The position numbers and the translations under genes are program-made. Source: Paulownia fortunei (lineage: Eukaryota > Streptophyta > Magnoliopsida > Lamiales > Paulowniaceae). Taken from it: DNA of 64,000 bases. The notes beneath the pieces are model-generated. The model saw only the letters and a program-made list of their open reading frames with translations, ran no database searches and was not told the origin of the DNA. Position 1 is the first letter of the stretch. Each line of letters begins with the position of its first letter. Of this stretch, positions 34,610 to 47,600 are shown in pieces. The stretch spans positions 24,086,509-24,150,508 of the forward strand of contig CM033112.1 of the NCBI GenBank assembly GCA_019321725.1. The letters are read 5' to 3'.

Positions 34610-36152
34610 GCCATGCTTATGAAATTCTGTTGGTTAATTCCACTTTACCACGTTAATTGTCACTGGAAAAATGGGCATTCATTTTGCTTGGGATATAATA
34701 AGTTTGCTGGTAATTTTTTTTTCGCCTTTTTGAGATTAGCAAGTGAGCTCTGGTTTTAACTTGAATTCAAGTTCTCAGAACTACCATCTTGGCCTTTCCC
34801 TTGGCATGCTTGCCAGCGATCTTTTTATTCTACCAGTAACTTGTTTTATTCATGAATTCAAATTTGTTAGTGAGTGTTCACAGCTTGGGGTTCACAACAG
34901 CATGGAAAGATTGTGATTGACTTCATATCCTTGTTGGGCTGTCCATAACTAATGACTCTTTCTAGAAACAGGCATTTTCTTACGAAATACATTCCTTAAA
35001 GTACATGATATCCATGACAAGGATTATTTTGTATTGGTATTGAGAGTTGAAAAGTGATATAGGGTAAGGGTGCAAAATGCCAATTTTTCCAAATGATTAG
35101 GCCAGTGACAGTGCTTGGATTTTCAAGATTTGCTAAAAGTCATATTCTAAAAGTATTATTGCCCCTTAGTAATAATCTACCATTTTGAATTTATGTTTAC
35201 AATAACATCCATTTCAACCGTGCCCAAACACTTTGATTTTGCCTTGATTACTGCAAAAAAACCAAACAATTCTCTCAAAAAATTCTGTGCTTGGATGTGC
35301 TTTGAGCATCATTGATTGACTTCCACTTCTGCAATCTGCATCCTAATAGTTTATAATGTATGATCAGATTCATAAAAGGGAGTATTCTTCAATATCCAAG
35401 GAGTTTAAAGAGCCTCAGACCTCCGAAGGTGCTGTTATGTGATGAAAGGCGCTCCCTGCTGTATCAAATGGTATATCACCCCAAAGGTAAATACTATTTT
35501 TTTTTCCTGTTGCATAGCTTATTCTTCTTCTTTTCTTTCATGGATGGTGAAGTGATTGAATATTACAAACCACCATTCACTTTAATCTTTCGGTTTGTAT
35601 ATGTAATGTACTTTCTAAGATTAGCGGTGGTCCCTTTCGCTGGAGGCCCCTCTAAAAACATTTTTGCTGCTAATATTGATACAATAACGAGCATTGTTTG
35701 GTATTTCCTATTGCTGATTTAATCTGTTGCATTTCATCCTTGCTTTATCATGTTTATTTCCTATGGCTGATTTATCTGTTGGATTTCGTTGATTTATCAT
35801 GTTTTAACTTGTTAATGCGGTTCACCACTTAATTCATATTTTGACTGCCTGTTAGCCCTTTTGAATACTGTGTAAATCAATGTGAATGTATACGCTTTAA
35901 CTGTTATTTATCTTGCAATGATGGAACTAGGATTAAATGATCATGCGTTATTGAGAGGGGCCCTGCAGGGGCCCCATGAAAGATCCAATTTGTTCAGTAT
36001 GATACATGTGCATACATACAAGAGGAAACAAGAGGTAGTTAATGAAGTAATCAGAAATGTGGGAAGTGGCTTGTTTATTTTCTGCAGTTCATTCATTGTG
36101 TTGCATACTTCACTGTAGTGATGGATGATGTTGCAGAACAAGGTCCCAAACG

Positions 36153-36203
<51 letters not shown>

Positions 36204-37960
36204 TAATGTGTTTGATTGCTACGAGGATGCTGACACACCGCCCAGCATCTCTGTGGTTCATGCATATGCATGTAACTTAACTTCTCCGGAAAAAAATTGG
36301 TTTTTTTTTTTTGGTTTTTGAACTTGTAGTGTCTCTCTCCCTCTTTTTCTTTCCCAGTTGACTGAAGGAGCAGAATTGAGTGATCCACCGCTACCATCCC
36401 AATTTTAATTTCTGGTTTATTTTTGGTTTCATCGGACTCTCATTTAGTCTTTACATTAAATGTCTATGGAACCCAATCATACAATCACTTTGCTCTTACA
36501 TATTACCTTGGTAGCAGTCAGTGGGTTATGTGAGCAAGAAAAAAGAGAGAATTCCACCAAGAATTTATAGGATCTTGGACTTATAAGCTTTTAGTCGTTG
36601 AATTCCAATGAGTAGTTATAATTGTTTCCTCATTTTCTTTATTTGGTGGATCAATTCCACATGTGAAGAAAGTTGGCTCATGATTAACTCAAAAGCCCAA
36701 GTTTAGTGGGATTTATTTTGGAAAAAAAAGAAAAGAAAAGAAAGGCATCAACCAATGTGTACCAACATTTCCCTTATGTTTTGACTTTGACCAAAAGATG
36801 CAGAGTTGGATCCGGTACGTATTTTCAGAGTCGGTTTTCTTAATTACTAGTAATTTGTTTCACACACTATCCAATCACATTCTATTATGGTGCTAGCTAC
36901 AAGACCTAAACTAAAAGCCACCACCATATAAAATTTATATAGCAACACATGCAAGCTTTTCCACTTTGACGAACAACTATATAAACAATTTGTGGTCTAG
37001 AAATAATGATTGCTATGAGCAGAAGGGGGGCTACTTGTAATTATTTTGCTGTTTTCTACTAGTGTAAAGAAATGGGGAAATCACATGGAATTCTTGTGTG
37101 CCATCTTCCACGATCTTCTAAGCACTCCAAATCCAATAAACAAAAGCACAAAGTACTTGGGAAGAAGAATTAAATATGCAATGAATCAATTAATGGCATT
37201 AAATGGTCACCAAAAGTGCAGAAACCAAGAACAAGCTGGGAGAAAGTGGTTATGATTATTATGTATTAGTATAATAATACTATCTATCATGTTCTGTCTG
37301 AAGACAACCGACGCCCCTTTCCCAATGGGCTACGTTTTACTGTTGAACCATTCACTAATCTACACACCACAAAATTATTATACTTGAGAGATAAATATAT
37401 CAATCATATTCTCCAGTCTGTATATATGAGGAAATTCTTACTTCTTACATTGTTCAATAATAATTGATTAATATTATGATGAATCTGGTATCATCATCAT
37501 CATCATCATTACCGTTTAGTGTCATACACCCAATATAACAATACAGCATTCTATATATGCGTAATGGATAAACTATATTCTAAATTCATTAGTAGAGTAG
37601 AGAGTAGAGAGCTTAACTGATGATACCTAGACTATTTATATTGGGAATACTTAACAAGTACATTAATGAATCGATTGGTACTGGTGCCAAATGCCAGTGC
37701 CAGACTTTGAAGACTAAATTCCAGAAATTAGTTAATTGATCAATTAATGGCAGATCTATGAAACGAAAAAAAAAAATAGTAATTAATTGAAAACCCTTTT
37801 AATTTAATGGTTTGTGATTTTGAGGCAGGCAGGATCTGAGGAGCATCCAAGACAAACCACGATGTATTATTGACTATTAATGATTCATACAAGTATATTG
37901 TACGTACTCCTTGTTAATCGCTGTGCTGTTAACATAACACAAGTTGAAGATAATTTAATG
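34610..37960. other. Helicase 3' region and intergenic DNA
   Basis: The first few hundred bases are probably 3' UTR. A possible small exon with AG/GT borders lies at about 35369-35486; joined to a donor near 34589 it would add some 25 residues and a stop. Otherwise only scattered ORFs without coding character. A near-perfect GC palindrome sits at 35957-35975. The short ORF at 37046-37255 looks random. Confidence 0.4.
36152..36201. repeat. Compound (CT)n(CA)n microsatellite
   Basis: About ten CT units followed by about fourteen CA units without interruption. Confidence 0.97.
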
Positions 37961-38018
37961 GTTGACTCAGGGAGATAAGACACACACAAAAGGAATCTCT
38001 CCACTTGGTTTTCTCTCT

Positions 38019-38026
38019 ATATATAT
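38019..38026 (+). promoter_or_regulatory. TATA box of SAUR gene 1
   Basis: TATATATATG lies about 120 bases upstream of the ATG at 38146, after a pyrimidine-rich TTTCTCTC stretch. Spacing fits an intronless SAUR with a short leader. Confidence 0.5.
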
Positions 38027-38145
38027 GCATCATTTTCCATTTGCCCACTTCGTGCAAACTGCAATCATTTCTGCGGAAGCTCTCTTTTCTTTCATTTCCA
38101 CTACCTGCAGGTCCCTGCACACACACACGCACATTCATCATATAT

Positions 38146-38685
38146 ATGGATTCATCAAGAAAGTCTAACAAGATAAGAGATATAGTTAGGCTTCAACAGA
38201 TCCTCAAGAAGTGGAAGAAGCTTGCCAACAACAACAGGACCACTTCAAGTACTAGCAGCAGCAAGAGCATTAAGTTTCTGAAGAAAACACTCTCCTTCTC
38301 GGAAAGCTCGTCGTCAGCATTGGCAAACGCTGTACCAAAAGGGTACGTTGCGGTGTGTGTAGGGAAAGAACTGAAGAGGTTTGTGATCCCAACAGAGTAT
38401 CTGAGGCACCAAGTGTTTGGGATTCTACTGAGAGAAGCTGAAGAAGAATTTGGTTTCCAACAAGAAGGGGTGCTTAAGTTTCCATGTGAAGTGGATTTGT
38501 TTGAGAAGATATTGAAGATGATGGAAGACAAGGGATCATCATCATCACCATCATCATTGCTGTTGCAGGATGAGGAGGAGTTTGGATGCGTGGGGGATCA
38601 TGACTTCATCATCACCTGCGCTAATAACTACTCACCAGATACTGAGCTAACCCCATCCCATCACCACCCTCAGATGTGCAGATGA
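38146..38685 (+). CDS. SAUR family auxin-responsive protein
   Basis: An intronless 179-residue frame. The start at 38146 begins MDSSRKSNKIRDIVRLQQIL, a usual SAUR N-terminus with a basic amphipathic helix; an upstream in-frame ATG at 38005 would add an unlikely leader. The SAUR domain covers about residues 62-125: VPKGYVAVCVGKELKRFVIP, then LRHQVFGILLREAEEEFGF and QEGVLKFPCEV. Small auxin-up RNA proteins inhibit PP2C-D phosphatases and so promote plasma-membrane proton pumping and cell expansion. The acidic, serine-rich tail (SSSSPSSLLLQDEEEFG) is longer than usual. It converges with a second SAUR 1.5 kb downstream. I cannot assign a family number. Confidence 0.92.
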   Translation: MDSSRKSNKIRDIVRLQQILKKWKKLANNNRTTSSTSSSKSIKFLKKTLSFSESSSSALANAVPKGYVAVCVGKELKRFVIPTEYLRHQVFGILLREAEEEFGFQQEGVLKFPCEVDLFEKILKMMEDKGSSSSPSSLLLQDEEEFGCVGDHDFIITCANNYSPDTELTPSHHHPQMCR

Positions 38686-38888
38686 CATCCTACCTACTCC
38701 ACATTATTCCCATCATATCGAGCATAATTTATTTCCCTTTTTCTTCTTCATGACAAACATTAAGTTGTATTTTTGTTTTTAAATCTTAACGAGTACTATA
38801 TATTCTTGTCAATTCCATGTAAAATTGGAGACAATGATCATGAGGCTAGCTACCTAGCAGCTAGAATACGCGCAACGCACATGCTTTT

Positions 38889-38972
38889 AAAAAAAAAAAA
38901 AAAAAAAAACAAAAATAAAGGATTTTATTTCTAACCCAGTCCTCCTCCTCTTTTTTTTTTTTTTTTTTTTTT
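38889..38972. repeat. A21 and T22 runs 41 bp apart (short foldback)
   Basis: An A-run at 38889-38909 and a T-run at 38951-38972 can pair into a hairpin just after SAUR gene 1. Both are also slippage-prone. Confidence 0.9.
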
Positions 38973-39904
38973 CAGAAAACAAGAATTGTGTGTGAAAAAT
39001 GTATCATCTTGAATATCTACGTCAGTGTTCTTATTAATCCAGAAGAATGATGTTGGAATTTGATGATTTTGTTGTATTTTTCAGCATTCTATTAAAATCT
39101 GATAATGAGGTTGAAGCAGAGAAACTTGAACAATGAATCAAGAGTTCCATTCAAGTGTTTGAGAACAAGAGGGGAAATGTTAGAGATGAAGAAATTGATA
39201 ATTTTGAAAGTAATTACCTCGTAGAAACTGTGAGAACTAGTATGAATCTGATGTGAGAAACAGGATTACAACAGAGTAGATGATTGATGAGATCAAGGCA
39301 GTGTGTATGATGCTGGGAAACATCATCTCTGAAACAGGCTTCATCATCTCTAAAATCCCTTTCTCAATAGCAGTCCAGACCTTTCTTCCTCTTAACTCTC
39401 AACTAAGAAAATAAGAATCCTTTAATGTGATGCAATCATTTTATCTAGCTGAACTAAGAAAGAATGAATATTCTTTAAACTGACTATTAAACTTGCCATC
39501 TTTATCTGATACAATCCTTTTTTAACATCAACATATGATATTTGGAATTTGGTGTCAATATTTAGTAAAGCAAATCAATTGCAGCCATCCATAGCCTCTC
39601 ATATCATGTATGTTTTGCTAATATTGATCATGGTTGAGCTAATAAATCGTTCATACCTTGGCTAGCTTAGCTTTCTTTTGGTCAATTATGTTAGATGCTC
39701 GACACTACTTTTTTTATTGCTCTGCAATTAGGATGAATAACTGCAGATACGCCCGCCAATTGCCAGAAATGAAGAACAAGTATGAAAACACAGCTAGAGT
39801 CCAAGTACGAGAGCTTAACTTGATTCTATGATTGAACGACCTTGTTCCCTCAACTCCATAATCACTTTGTGTCCTTGTTAATTTTATTAAATATAAAAGC
39901 ATGC

Positions 39905-39948
<44 letters not shown>

Positions 39949-40200
39949 GCTAATTATCTGTTAGTAGTCGATGCCTTGTTAAAACTGGATACTCTTTCGT
40001 CTCATTAATCCAACTTCAGTTCAAATGCATGCGATAGCGATCATCAAGATGATGAAAAGAATGAAATAAACGAGACCAGATAAAAAATTATTATTATTAT
40101 TACGTCAAAAATTAAAAAATAAATAAATCAAATTGCAAAATATAATACTCCCTACGAGTAGATAAAACTTGAAATCTGATAATTTCCATGTGTACTAGCT
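38973..40200. other. Intergenic DNA between two SAUR genes
   Basis: AT-rich, no gene recognised. Includes an (AT)n run of about 40 bp at 39907-39946. Confidence 0.6.
39907..39946. repeat. (AT)n microsatellite
   Basis: Pure AT dinucleotide run of about 40 bases. Confidence 0.97.
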
Positions 40201-40231
40201 AGCTAGAGTGCCGCTTCTCTTTAGATAATTG

Positions 40232-40683
40232 TTATATAGGAGTAGTATAATAATAATGAGTACGTATGTAGGTGGAGGAGGACTTGGAGTCGGAGTTGGA
40301 GTTGAATTTGCAGGCTGCTAATAATTTCTGAAAATCATCTTCACCACAAGGGATCCTCAATCCGCCTTGTTGCTCGTATCCGAATTCTTCAGCCGCCCTG
40401 TCCATAAGGGGCTTAAAATCCGGCACTGATAGGAACCTGGTGGGGATGAGGAATCTGCGGTGGTGCGGCCCAACGTACACAGCCACAAATCCTTTAGGAA
40501 TAATTGGATGATGATTCTTAGTTTTAAGTTGGGCATCGGAGAGTGGTTGATCAGCGGTGATTAATGAGTGCTCCTCCAGGGCTTTAGATTTGTTGTGCTT
40601 CTGCACCGGAAAACCTGTTTTCTGGGAACTTTAACCACTTGCAATACCATCTTCTTCATTCTTCTGGAATTCATCATGTTCAT
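40232..40683 (-). CDS. SAUR family protein, frame broken near the N-terminus
   Basis: The SAUR domain is intact on the minus strand: IIPKGFVAVYVGPHHRRFLI, then FLSVPDFKPLMDRAAEEFGY and QQGGLRIPCGE. That frame has no ATG; it opens after a TAA at about 40630 and could only start at a GTG. A good start exists one frame over: ATG at 40683 gives MNMMNSRRMKKMVLQVVKVP, a typical basic SAUR start, and would reach the domain if one base were restored around the AAAA run at 40618-40621. So the gene is either intact with a sequence error or recently broken. Position between the BTL1 and delta-VPE genes fits At3g20220, the SAUR in the matching Arabidopsis block. The C-terminal tail is serine- and tyrosine-rich. 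Confidence 0.75.
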
Positions 40684-40701
40684 GGCTGCCTCACAAACAA
40701 T

Positions 40702-40732
<31 letters not shown>
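40702..40732. repeat. (GAT)n microsatellite upstream of SAUR gene 2
   Basis: About ten trinucleotide units, 20 bases upstream of the SAUR ATG at 40683, so probably within its 5' leader. Confidence 0.95.
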
Positions 40733-40733
<1 letters not shown>

Positions 40734-41624
40734 AACGAACAAGGGAATTATAAGAATACAATCCTACACCAGTACTACTATCTATATCTATTAGTAAATT
40801 CATGCAACGCTGGCTACCACTACATTCTCTTACAAATTCCAAATTACAGGGGATGTTGGCTAAGGTGGTTTTCTCTCATCAGAGAAAAAGGGATGGCTCC
40901 TAAAAACACTACCCTTCTCCCTGCCCCGCCCCACCCCTGCTAAACTAAAATATCGCTACCCAACTTGATTCTATTTTAACCACAAAGCTAGGTGCTTTTA
41001 GTGTTTCACAATTTTGCTGCATGCTAAATGTGGCAGCTGGTATTCCATATTTGGCGCCCCAAAATGTCGGCTCCCTACATTAGTAACTGACAATCCGTGG
41101 GTCAAAGTCAGAAGCATTCATTGAGGAATGTAGTAAAAAAGCAATTATATGAATGAATAGAATTCAAACATTAACTAGGAGTAAGGAGTATCTTCCTCAA
41201 GGCCATACAACAACATCTACGGCCATTCAAACTATTTTCTTACAAACACGACCCTCTCTCTATTTACACTAATAATCCCACATACAAAATCTACATTTTT
41301 ACTCGAAATCAATGTCCATGTAAAATACAATAATAGATTCACAGATGATCACAAGCGGCTCCACCAACATACACACCCAACCTACCAATGCCTAGCCCAA
41401 CATTTAGCCACGCGGTTCCTTATACAGTCTCAGCTATATGTGATAGCAATGCAAAATCTCAATGCCTGCCTTTTGATCTTTGTTCATCATTGGGATTGTA
41501 GTAAAAGTAAATATATTTACCTTGTCTATAACCAATTGGCAGCTCTCTGGACTAACAATTGCTTGATTCTAGATCGGTCAAAATTTCCAAATTCTGGAAA
41601 CACGCATCCACACCACAAACAGCA
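40733..41624. other. Promoter of SAUR gene 2 and 3' flank of the SG1-like gene
   Basis: No further coding sequence recognised. The stretch next to 41625 should hold the 3' UTR of the SG1-like gene. Confidence 0.5.
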
Positions 41625-44600
41625 TCATCGTGAATATTTGTCTACCAGTACCTTTGCTTTATCAGGTGCAAAGAAATGTGCCTGTTCACATCCATGACCA
41701 GTTATAGTTGTAGCCTATACATTTTATATCAAGAATTGTGTTAAGAACTTTTGGATATAATTTAAGGACCTAGGAGGTAACTATCACATTGGGACAGAGG
41801 GAGAATACCAGTAGAACACAATCTGCATTTTAAACACTATCAAAACTCTTATGCCACGACTAACATAGAGAATGATAAGAAATAATTTTCAGGGGGTCTG
41901 AGTAGCAGTGCTTTTATTCTGTCTCTCCGGAGACATTCACTTTACTGCGAGTATCTTTCTTAGGGCTCGTTTGCTAGGCTTGATGACATAAGGAGGGATA
42001 GATTAGATGTGTTGTGAAGATGGCATATCAACACTATCCTATTTCATGTTTGTTAGAGTTTATGAATGAGCTTGATACCCATGAGATAATAATAAGCATT
42101 GTTTGGTTGGAGATATATATTGTAAGAATACATTATGAAAAGTCAATTTTACCCTTCAAAATTAAACATATATTAATATTTATTTATGAATGTAAACATA
42201 TACTTTTATTATTTATATATATTATAAATAACATACATTTACAGTATGTATATTTTCAATTTATATAAATTATATTATTTATATCGTCAAATAAATATAT
42301 ATTTCTAAGTATACATATTTTAAATTAATTGCATAATTATTTAATATAAATAATAATAATATATTTATTAATATCAATAATATATATTATTAATATACAT
42401 AAAAATATAAACAAATATAATGAAATATATTATATAATATGCATATAAACATATATTTGTATTATTTATAAAAACATATTGCTTATAAAATATATTTATA
42501 TTATTTATACAAATATATTACCTATAATATAAATATTATTATTTATGATACACTATTAATTTTAATATTGTAAATGTTAATATATAGTATTAATAGTATT
42601 TATATTATTCATATTATTTACAAGATTATTTATATATTTATGTATATTATGTATAATATATATTTATTGATATTATATTATTTATATACAAATACAAATA
42701 TATATTTGTAAGCATACATATTTTATATTATTTAGATAAATATATAGTTATATATATGTATTGATATTTATAATATTTTATAATATAATATTGATATCTT
42801 ATTACTAATATTCTATATATTATATTATTATTAATATAAATATTAATAATATAAAAATATATAAATAAACATAATTAAATATATTTATGATATATATAAA
42901 CATGTAATTTATATTATTTATATAAATATATTACTTATAATATTATTATAGATATAAATATGTATTATTTATGATATATTAATATTAATATTGTAAACAT
43001 GTTAATATATATTATTGAAATCACTTATATTATTTATATTAATTATATATTTATTTATATTGTTCATGTATATAAATAAAAATATATATTTCTAAGTATA
43101 CAATATTTTATATTTTTAAATAAAAATATATTTATATGTTTATTATTAATATTTTATAATATATTATTCATATTTATATTGCTAATATTATCAATATTAC
43201 ACTATTATTAAAATTAATTTTAATAATATCTATATTATATAAATAAATATAATTATACATATTTACAAAATATATATAAACATAGATTTGTATTATTTAT
43301 ATAAATATATTACTTATAATTAAGTATAAATTATGATATAATATTAATATTAATATTACATACAGGGCCGAGACTATGTGGGAAAACCCATCAATCCAAT
43401 CCATATCCTACCTAGCAAACAAGCTCTTTTAGTGCAAAAATGCATTCAAATTCTGTATCGTTTATCCACAAGATAAAGTCCATTAAACAAGTGCCGGGCT
43501 CAAAAGCAAACATAGTGTAAGAGTTGCCCACTAGCGATGTGGTTGCCACAGTAGGTATGGCGACAATTCTATTACTACATTCTTATTATCATATTTAATT
43601 GCACTGCTTCTCAGTTCTGAATCAGGATTCTGGACAAGTGATGACCATCCTACCAATGAAGAAGAAAACCTTCTTGGGGGCTCTCAAAACATTTAACATT
43701 TCAACTTCACACCTATTCTTAATTCAATCCTCTACTTTAGGATAATCAATTAAAAGGAGTTGTATGGTGAACATGGGCACTTAAATGCAATATAGCCGCA
43801 AATGGAGATTTACATTTGCAGGTTACTATGAGTTATCAGGACAAAAGTCACCATGATACACAAACAAAATGTGAGACCCACAGTATTGAAGATAGACCTA
43901 GACCTAGATTATGATCTTCAAATGTTTTAGATTCTTATGTTATCTACGATGAATCGAAGAGCAAAGGTGTTATTAATGACTCATTGAGGCCCCCAGTTTA
44001 AGAATTTTTTATACATCATGAAACAAATATACGCCAAATACTATAGATAGAAACAACACTACCATGAGTAAATGTGAGAGAAGCAACGGGACGGGCACAA
44101 AATTAATATAAAGAACTTTGGTTGAAAGTTTGAACCTTGCTCTGAATGGTTTCCCCATAACTTGAAAATATCTTTCCCAAGAAGATAAGCAAAGGCAAGA
44201 CAGTCAACTGTCTTTTGCTATTGTTCTCTCACACAGATAGAAGGTGAAAGGGATTAACATTAATGCTCTAACCTGTATAAACATTCTCTCCGCATCACCT
44301 ATACTTCCATTCTCTTTCAAGATAATTCCCTGCAGAAATGATAATTCCACTGTTAGTGGGCGCCTATGTTTTACAACAACCAGCTGCAGGGTCCTCTATA
44401 ATTAACAGACGCTAGTAGGTATACGGGAACAAATCAATAGGGTTCATAGTAGTGCATAAACGACTGCAGGAAAATGTATTTGCCTCAGGCAGGCATCAGG
44501 ATAATTCTGCGCAGCATTCATTCAACTTAGGCACTTTAGCCAATTTTTATATAATTTCAATCCTGCATTTATTTCTTTTTGAGAAATATTCAGAGTCTCA

Positions 44601-47600
44601 ATGCAAATGCAACTATAATTTTCTTTGATGTTTAGCCCAAACTAGCAATTCCATTTAACTTGCCTTGACAACCCAACCCAACTAATTTACACTGGGTTGA
44701 AATATAAGATGTGCATACAGCAGAGACTTTAATTTGCACGTTCTTTAGTTTTAAAACCCATAGTGAAATTTTATTTGAATAATTGCTGTATCAGCTTGGC
44801 TTAGGTCAGTGTCAACTTTCTATTACTGTCCTCTAATGTTCACAAGTAGTCATGGAAAAATCCACTACCTGATGTTCACATGCTTTTAAGCATATCAGAG
44901 TTACTCTTCTTTATTTTTCACACAACTTTCAACATATTATCATCTTCAAAATAGAAGAATGGTTTAGGTCACAAGCAACCGACCTTCTCATAAAGCTTTT
45001 TAATCAAGCTTTTAAAGAATAAGTACAACAACTACGGCACTTGAAAATTATTTTAAGAATATAATACGATCAGTTTGTCTTGTCTATATATGAAAAATAT
45101 TTTTCTCTCTGAATCCATCAGGAAATTCCCATGATACACATCAGTAATTTTATGTCAAATAAATATGGAAAAGGATATATTTTATTTCATCAGTCAGAAA
45201 CTTCTCTATTAGGAGGATAGGAAGAATGTCAGTAGAACTCTTATGCAAGATGGCTATAGGTAATTTTGGATGGATAACAATGGATGCAGTTTTATGTTTC
45301 ATTGATTGTGTGCAGATAACCATTGGATGACGCATGAAGGAAAAAAAAAGTATAAAAGAACCTTGGCTAAGTATCCCCTAAAATCATCAGGGTGGCTAGA
45401 GATAAGTTGATCATAAACAGACACTGCGTCACTGATGTGGCCCCAATCTGAATAGGCTTTTCCAAGAAGCAAGTCAACCTGCAAATTGCACCACGTCAAC
45501 ACATCGAATCAAACAGGATTTTTAAATTTCCTCTAAATTATGATTTCAAGGCCAGCAACATTGGCACTATATAAATGGATTTTTTCTTGTAGTTTATTTC
45601 CAACAACTAAACAAGTCATGGGGTCACTTTGAGTTAAATATATATTGGGATTACATACTTATCACAATGATAGAGGAGATAATACAGTCCACATCCCATA
45701 CTGTCATCATACTATTGTAAGGCAAAAAATTATGATACACCTAAACCAAAGTCAAAATTTGTAAATGTGCAGCCACATCTATCCCTTCACCGGCAGAAAT
45801 CATTGCCTCTCTAGCCTAGTTTAGATAGGTCATCTATAATCAGCCTAAGAATCTTATAAAACATAATCACAGCAATAAGATAGCATAATATATGGATGAA
45901 CATCAAATCAGAGTAAATGTTTTCCCGAGCTACTCGAAACCTTTACAGGATCCACAGGGCATATTTCACTAGTTACGAATGTTAGCAAATTCTGCAATGC
46001 AGTTGGATCCTCTAAAATTACATGACAGGTTTACTAGTCTCCAAAAGGAAGCCCAGAAAAAGGAAAAAAGATCAAGGAATTTTAGCCAAAATTTAGCTGT
46101 GTTTTGCTTTGATTGACACAAAGACTCATCTACTTTGGTTTGATAGAATCAGACCAACCAGAATTAAGAACCCAGCTGATTAGAACTTGATTAAATTATT
46201 TATAAACATTTACGTAAACCTGTCAGTGGATCAGGTTTTGACCTGGACACAGCCAACATCATGGTAATTTATCTAACCTGAACCTGGACCTGCTGACAAA
46301 CCTAATACATATAACTCTTTATCCTAGGCACATCATGATTGTATCTGTATATTGGAAACCGGATACCCAAGAGTAGATTGATTTCTTCTTCCCTCTAAAA
46401 GCAACTAAAGCCAACAAATATTGATGCATATATACATTGATTCTGTCAAAAGATTAAGGAGGCCAGCATCCATCCATGTTAGCATTTATACATTCAACTT
46501 GGTTTTCAGATATTTAACCTTTATGTGCAATCAAATATAAATATTTCCAACATAAAAGGTGCATCCTGTCTACAAGCATCAAGTATTCAACTGCAGCAAT
46601 GTTTAAGAACTAAACCATTTGGTGATGCTTCAAATTGTAACATCAATGCATTAAGAGAAGAACTCACTTGAATGGGATCCACATCAGATCTCGTTTCCAC
46701 TGTGCTGCTGACAGTCCCATCACTATTACCACTAGATTTTTCTTTATTCAAGCGTTCACGAGATGCCAGGAGCACTTGAACCGCCTTCACAGGAAGCAAA
46801 CATATTTACAGCATGTATGGATGAAATACTAACAATAGAAAGTGTGGGAAACAGATGAAACAGGTGGTAAACAAACAGTCACTAAACTAGGGTTTACGCA
46901 ACTCTACTTGAGTTGCATCAGTCAAATTTGCGATGTAAGAGAAGGTTGCAACATTCATCCAGACAGTGCATGAGAAAGCAACAGACTAATACAAGATCAT
47001 TTAAGTGACTTGAGAAGATAATCAATTAAGTTACAAAATATAGCATCATTGCAAACATGTTTATTCATTTTGCATTTGAACAACCTCATCAGGTTTTTTG
47101 GCAGCCAGCAACGAATTTGTAAGACCTTGAAGGACTTCAAAATCAACACTTTTTGATGCCTGCATGAAATCGAAAGAGAGTATTCAGCCGAGGAGGAAAA
47201 TGTTACCTCAACTTGAAACTTTCCTGAACCATGAGAAAACATGTACTTAAAGAATTAGTTCTGTATATGCAACAAAAATACTCTAGAGCCTGTTTACAAT
47301 GTAGTGGTGGCAAGGACACACAGATAAGTGTCATGCCCAAGCGAAGGTTGATAAAGGTTATGTTTGGCTAAGCTAATTTAAATTATTTTATAAGCTTCTA
47401 CATCATATAAGATGTTTTTGGAACTTATAAGATGCTAGATCTTATTTTAGAAATAAGTTCTTGAAGTCTTTGGATAACATAAAATGATGGAATAAGATGT
47501 TAGTAATGACAATTTTGTAATTAATACGGTCAAAACTAAAGGGGCTTGTAGAGATTTAAAAATAAATTAAGAACTCTTTACTTTTTTAAAAGAGCTCTCA

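Noticed and set aside
35360..35722. 120-codon ORF after the helicase gene
   Set aside because: Ends in AT-rich hydrophobic sequence; only a possible small exon inside is noted as a finding.
37046..37255. Small ORF upstream of SAUR gene 1
   Set aside because: No family resemblance and the ORF starts within AT-rich DNA; treated as chance.
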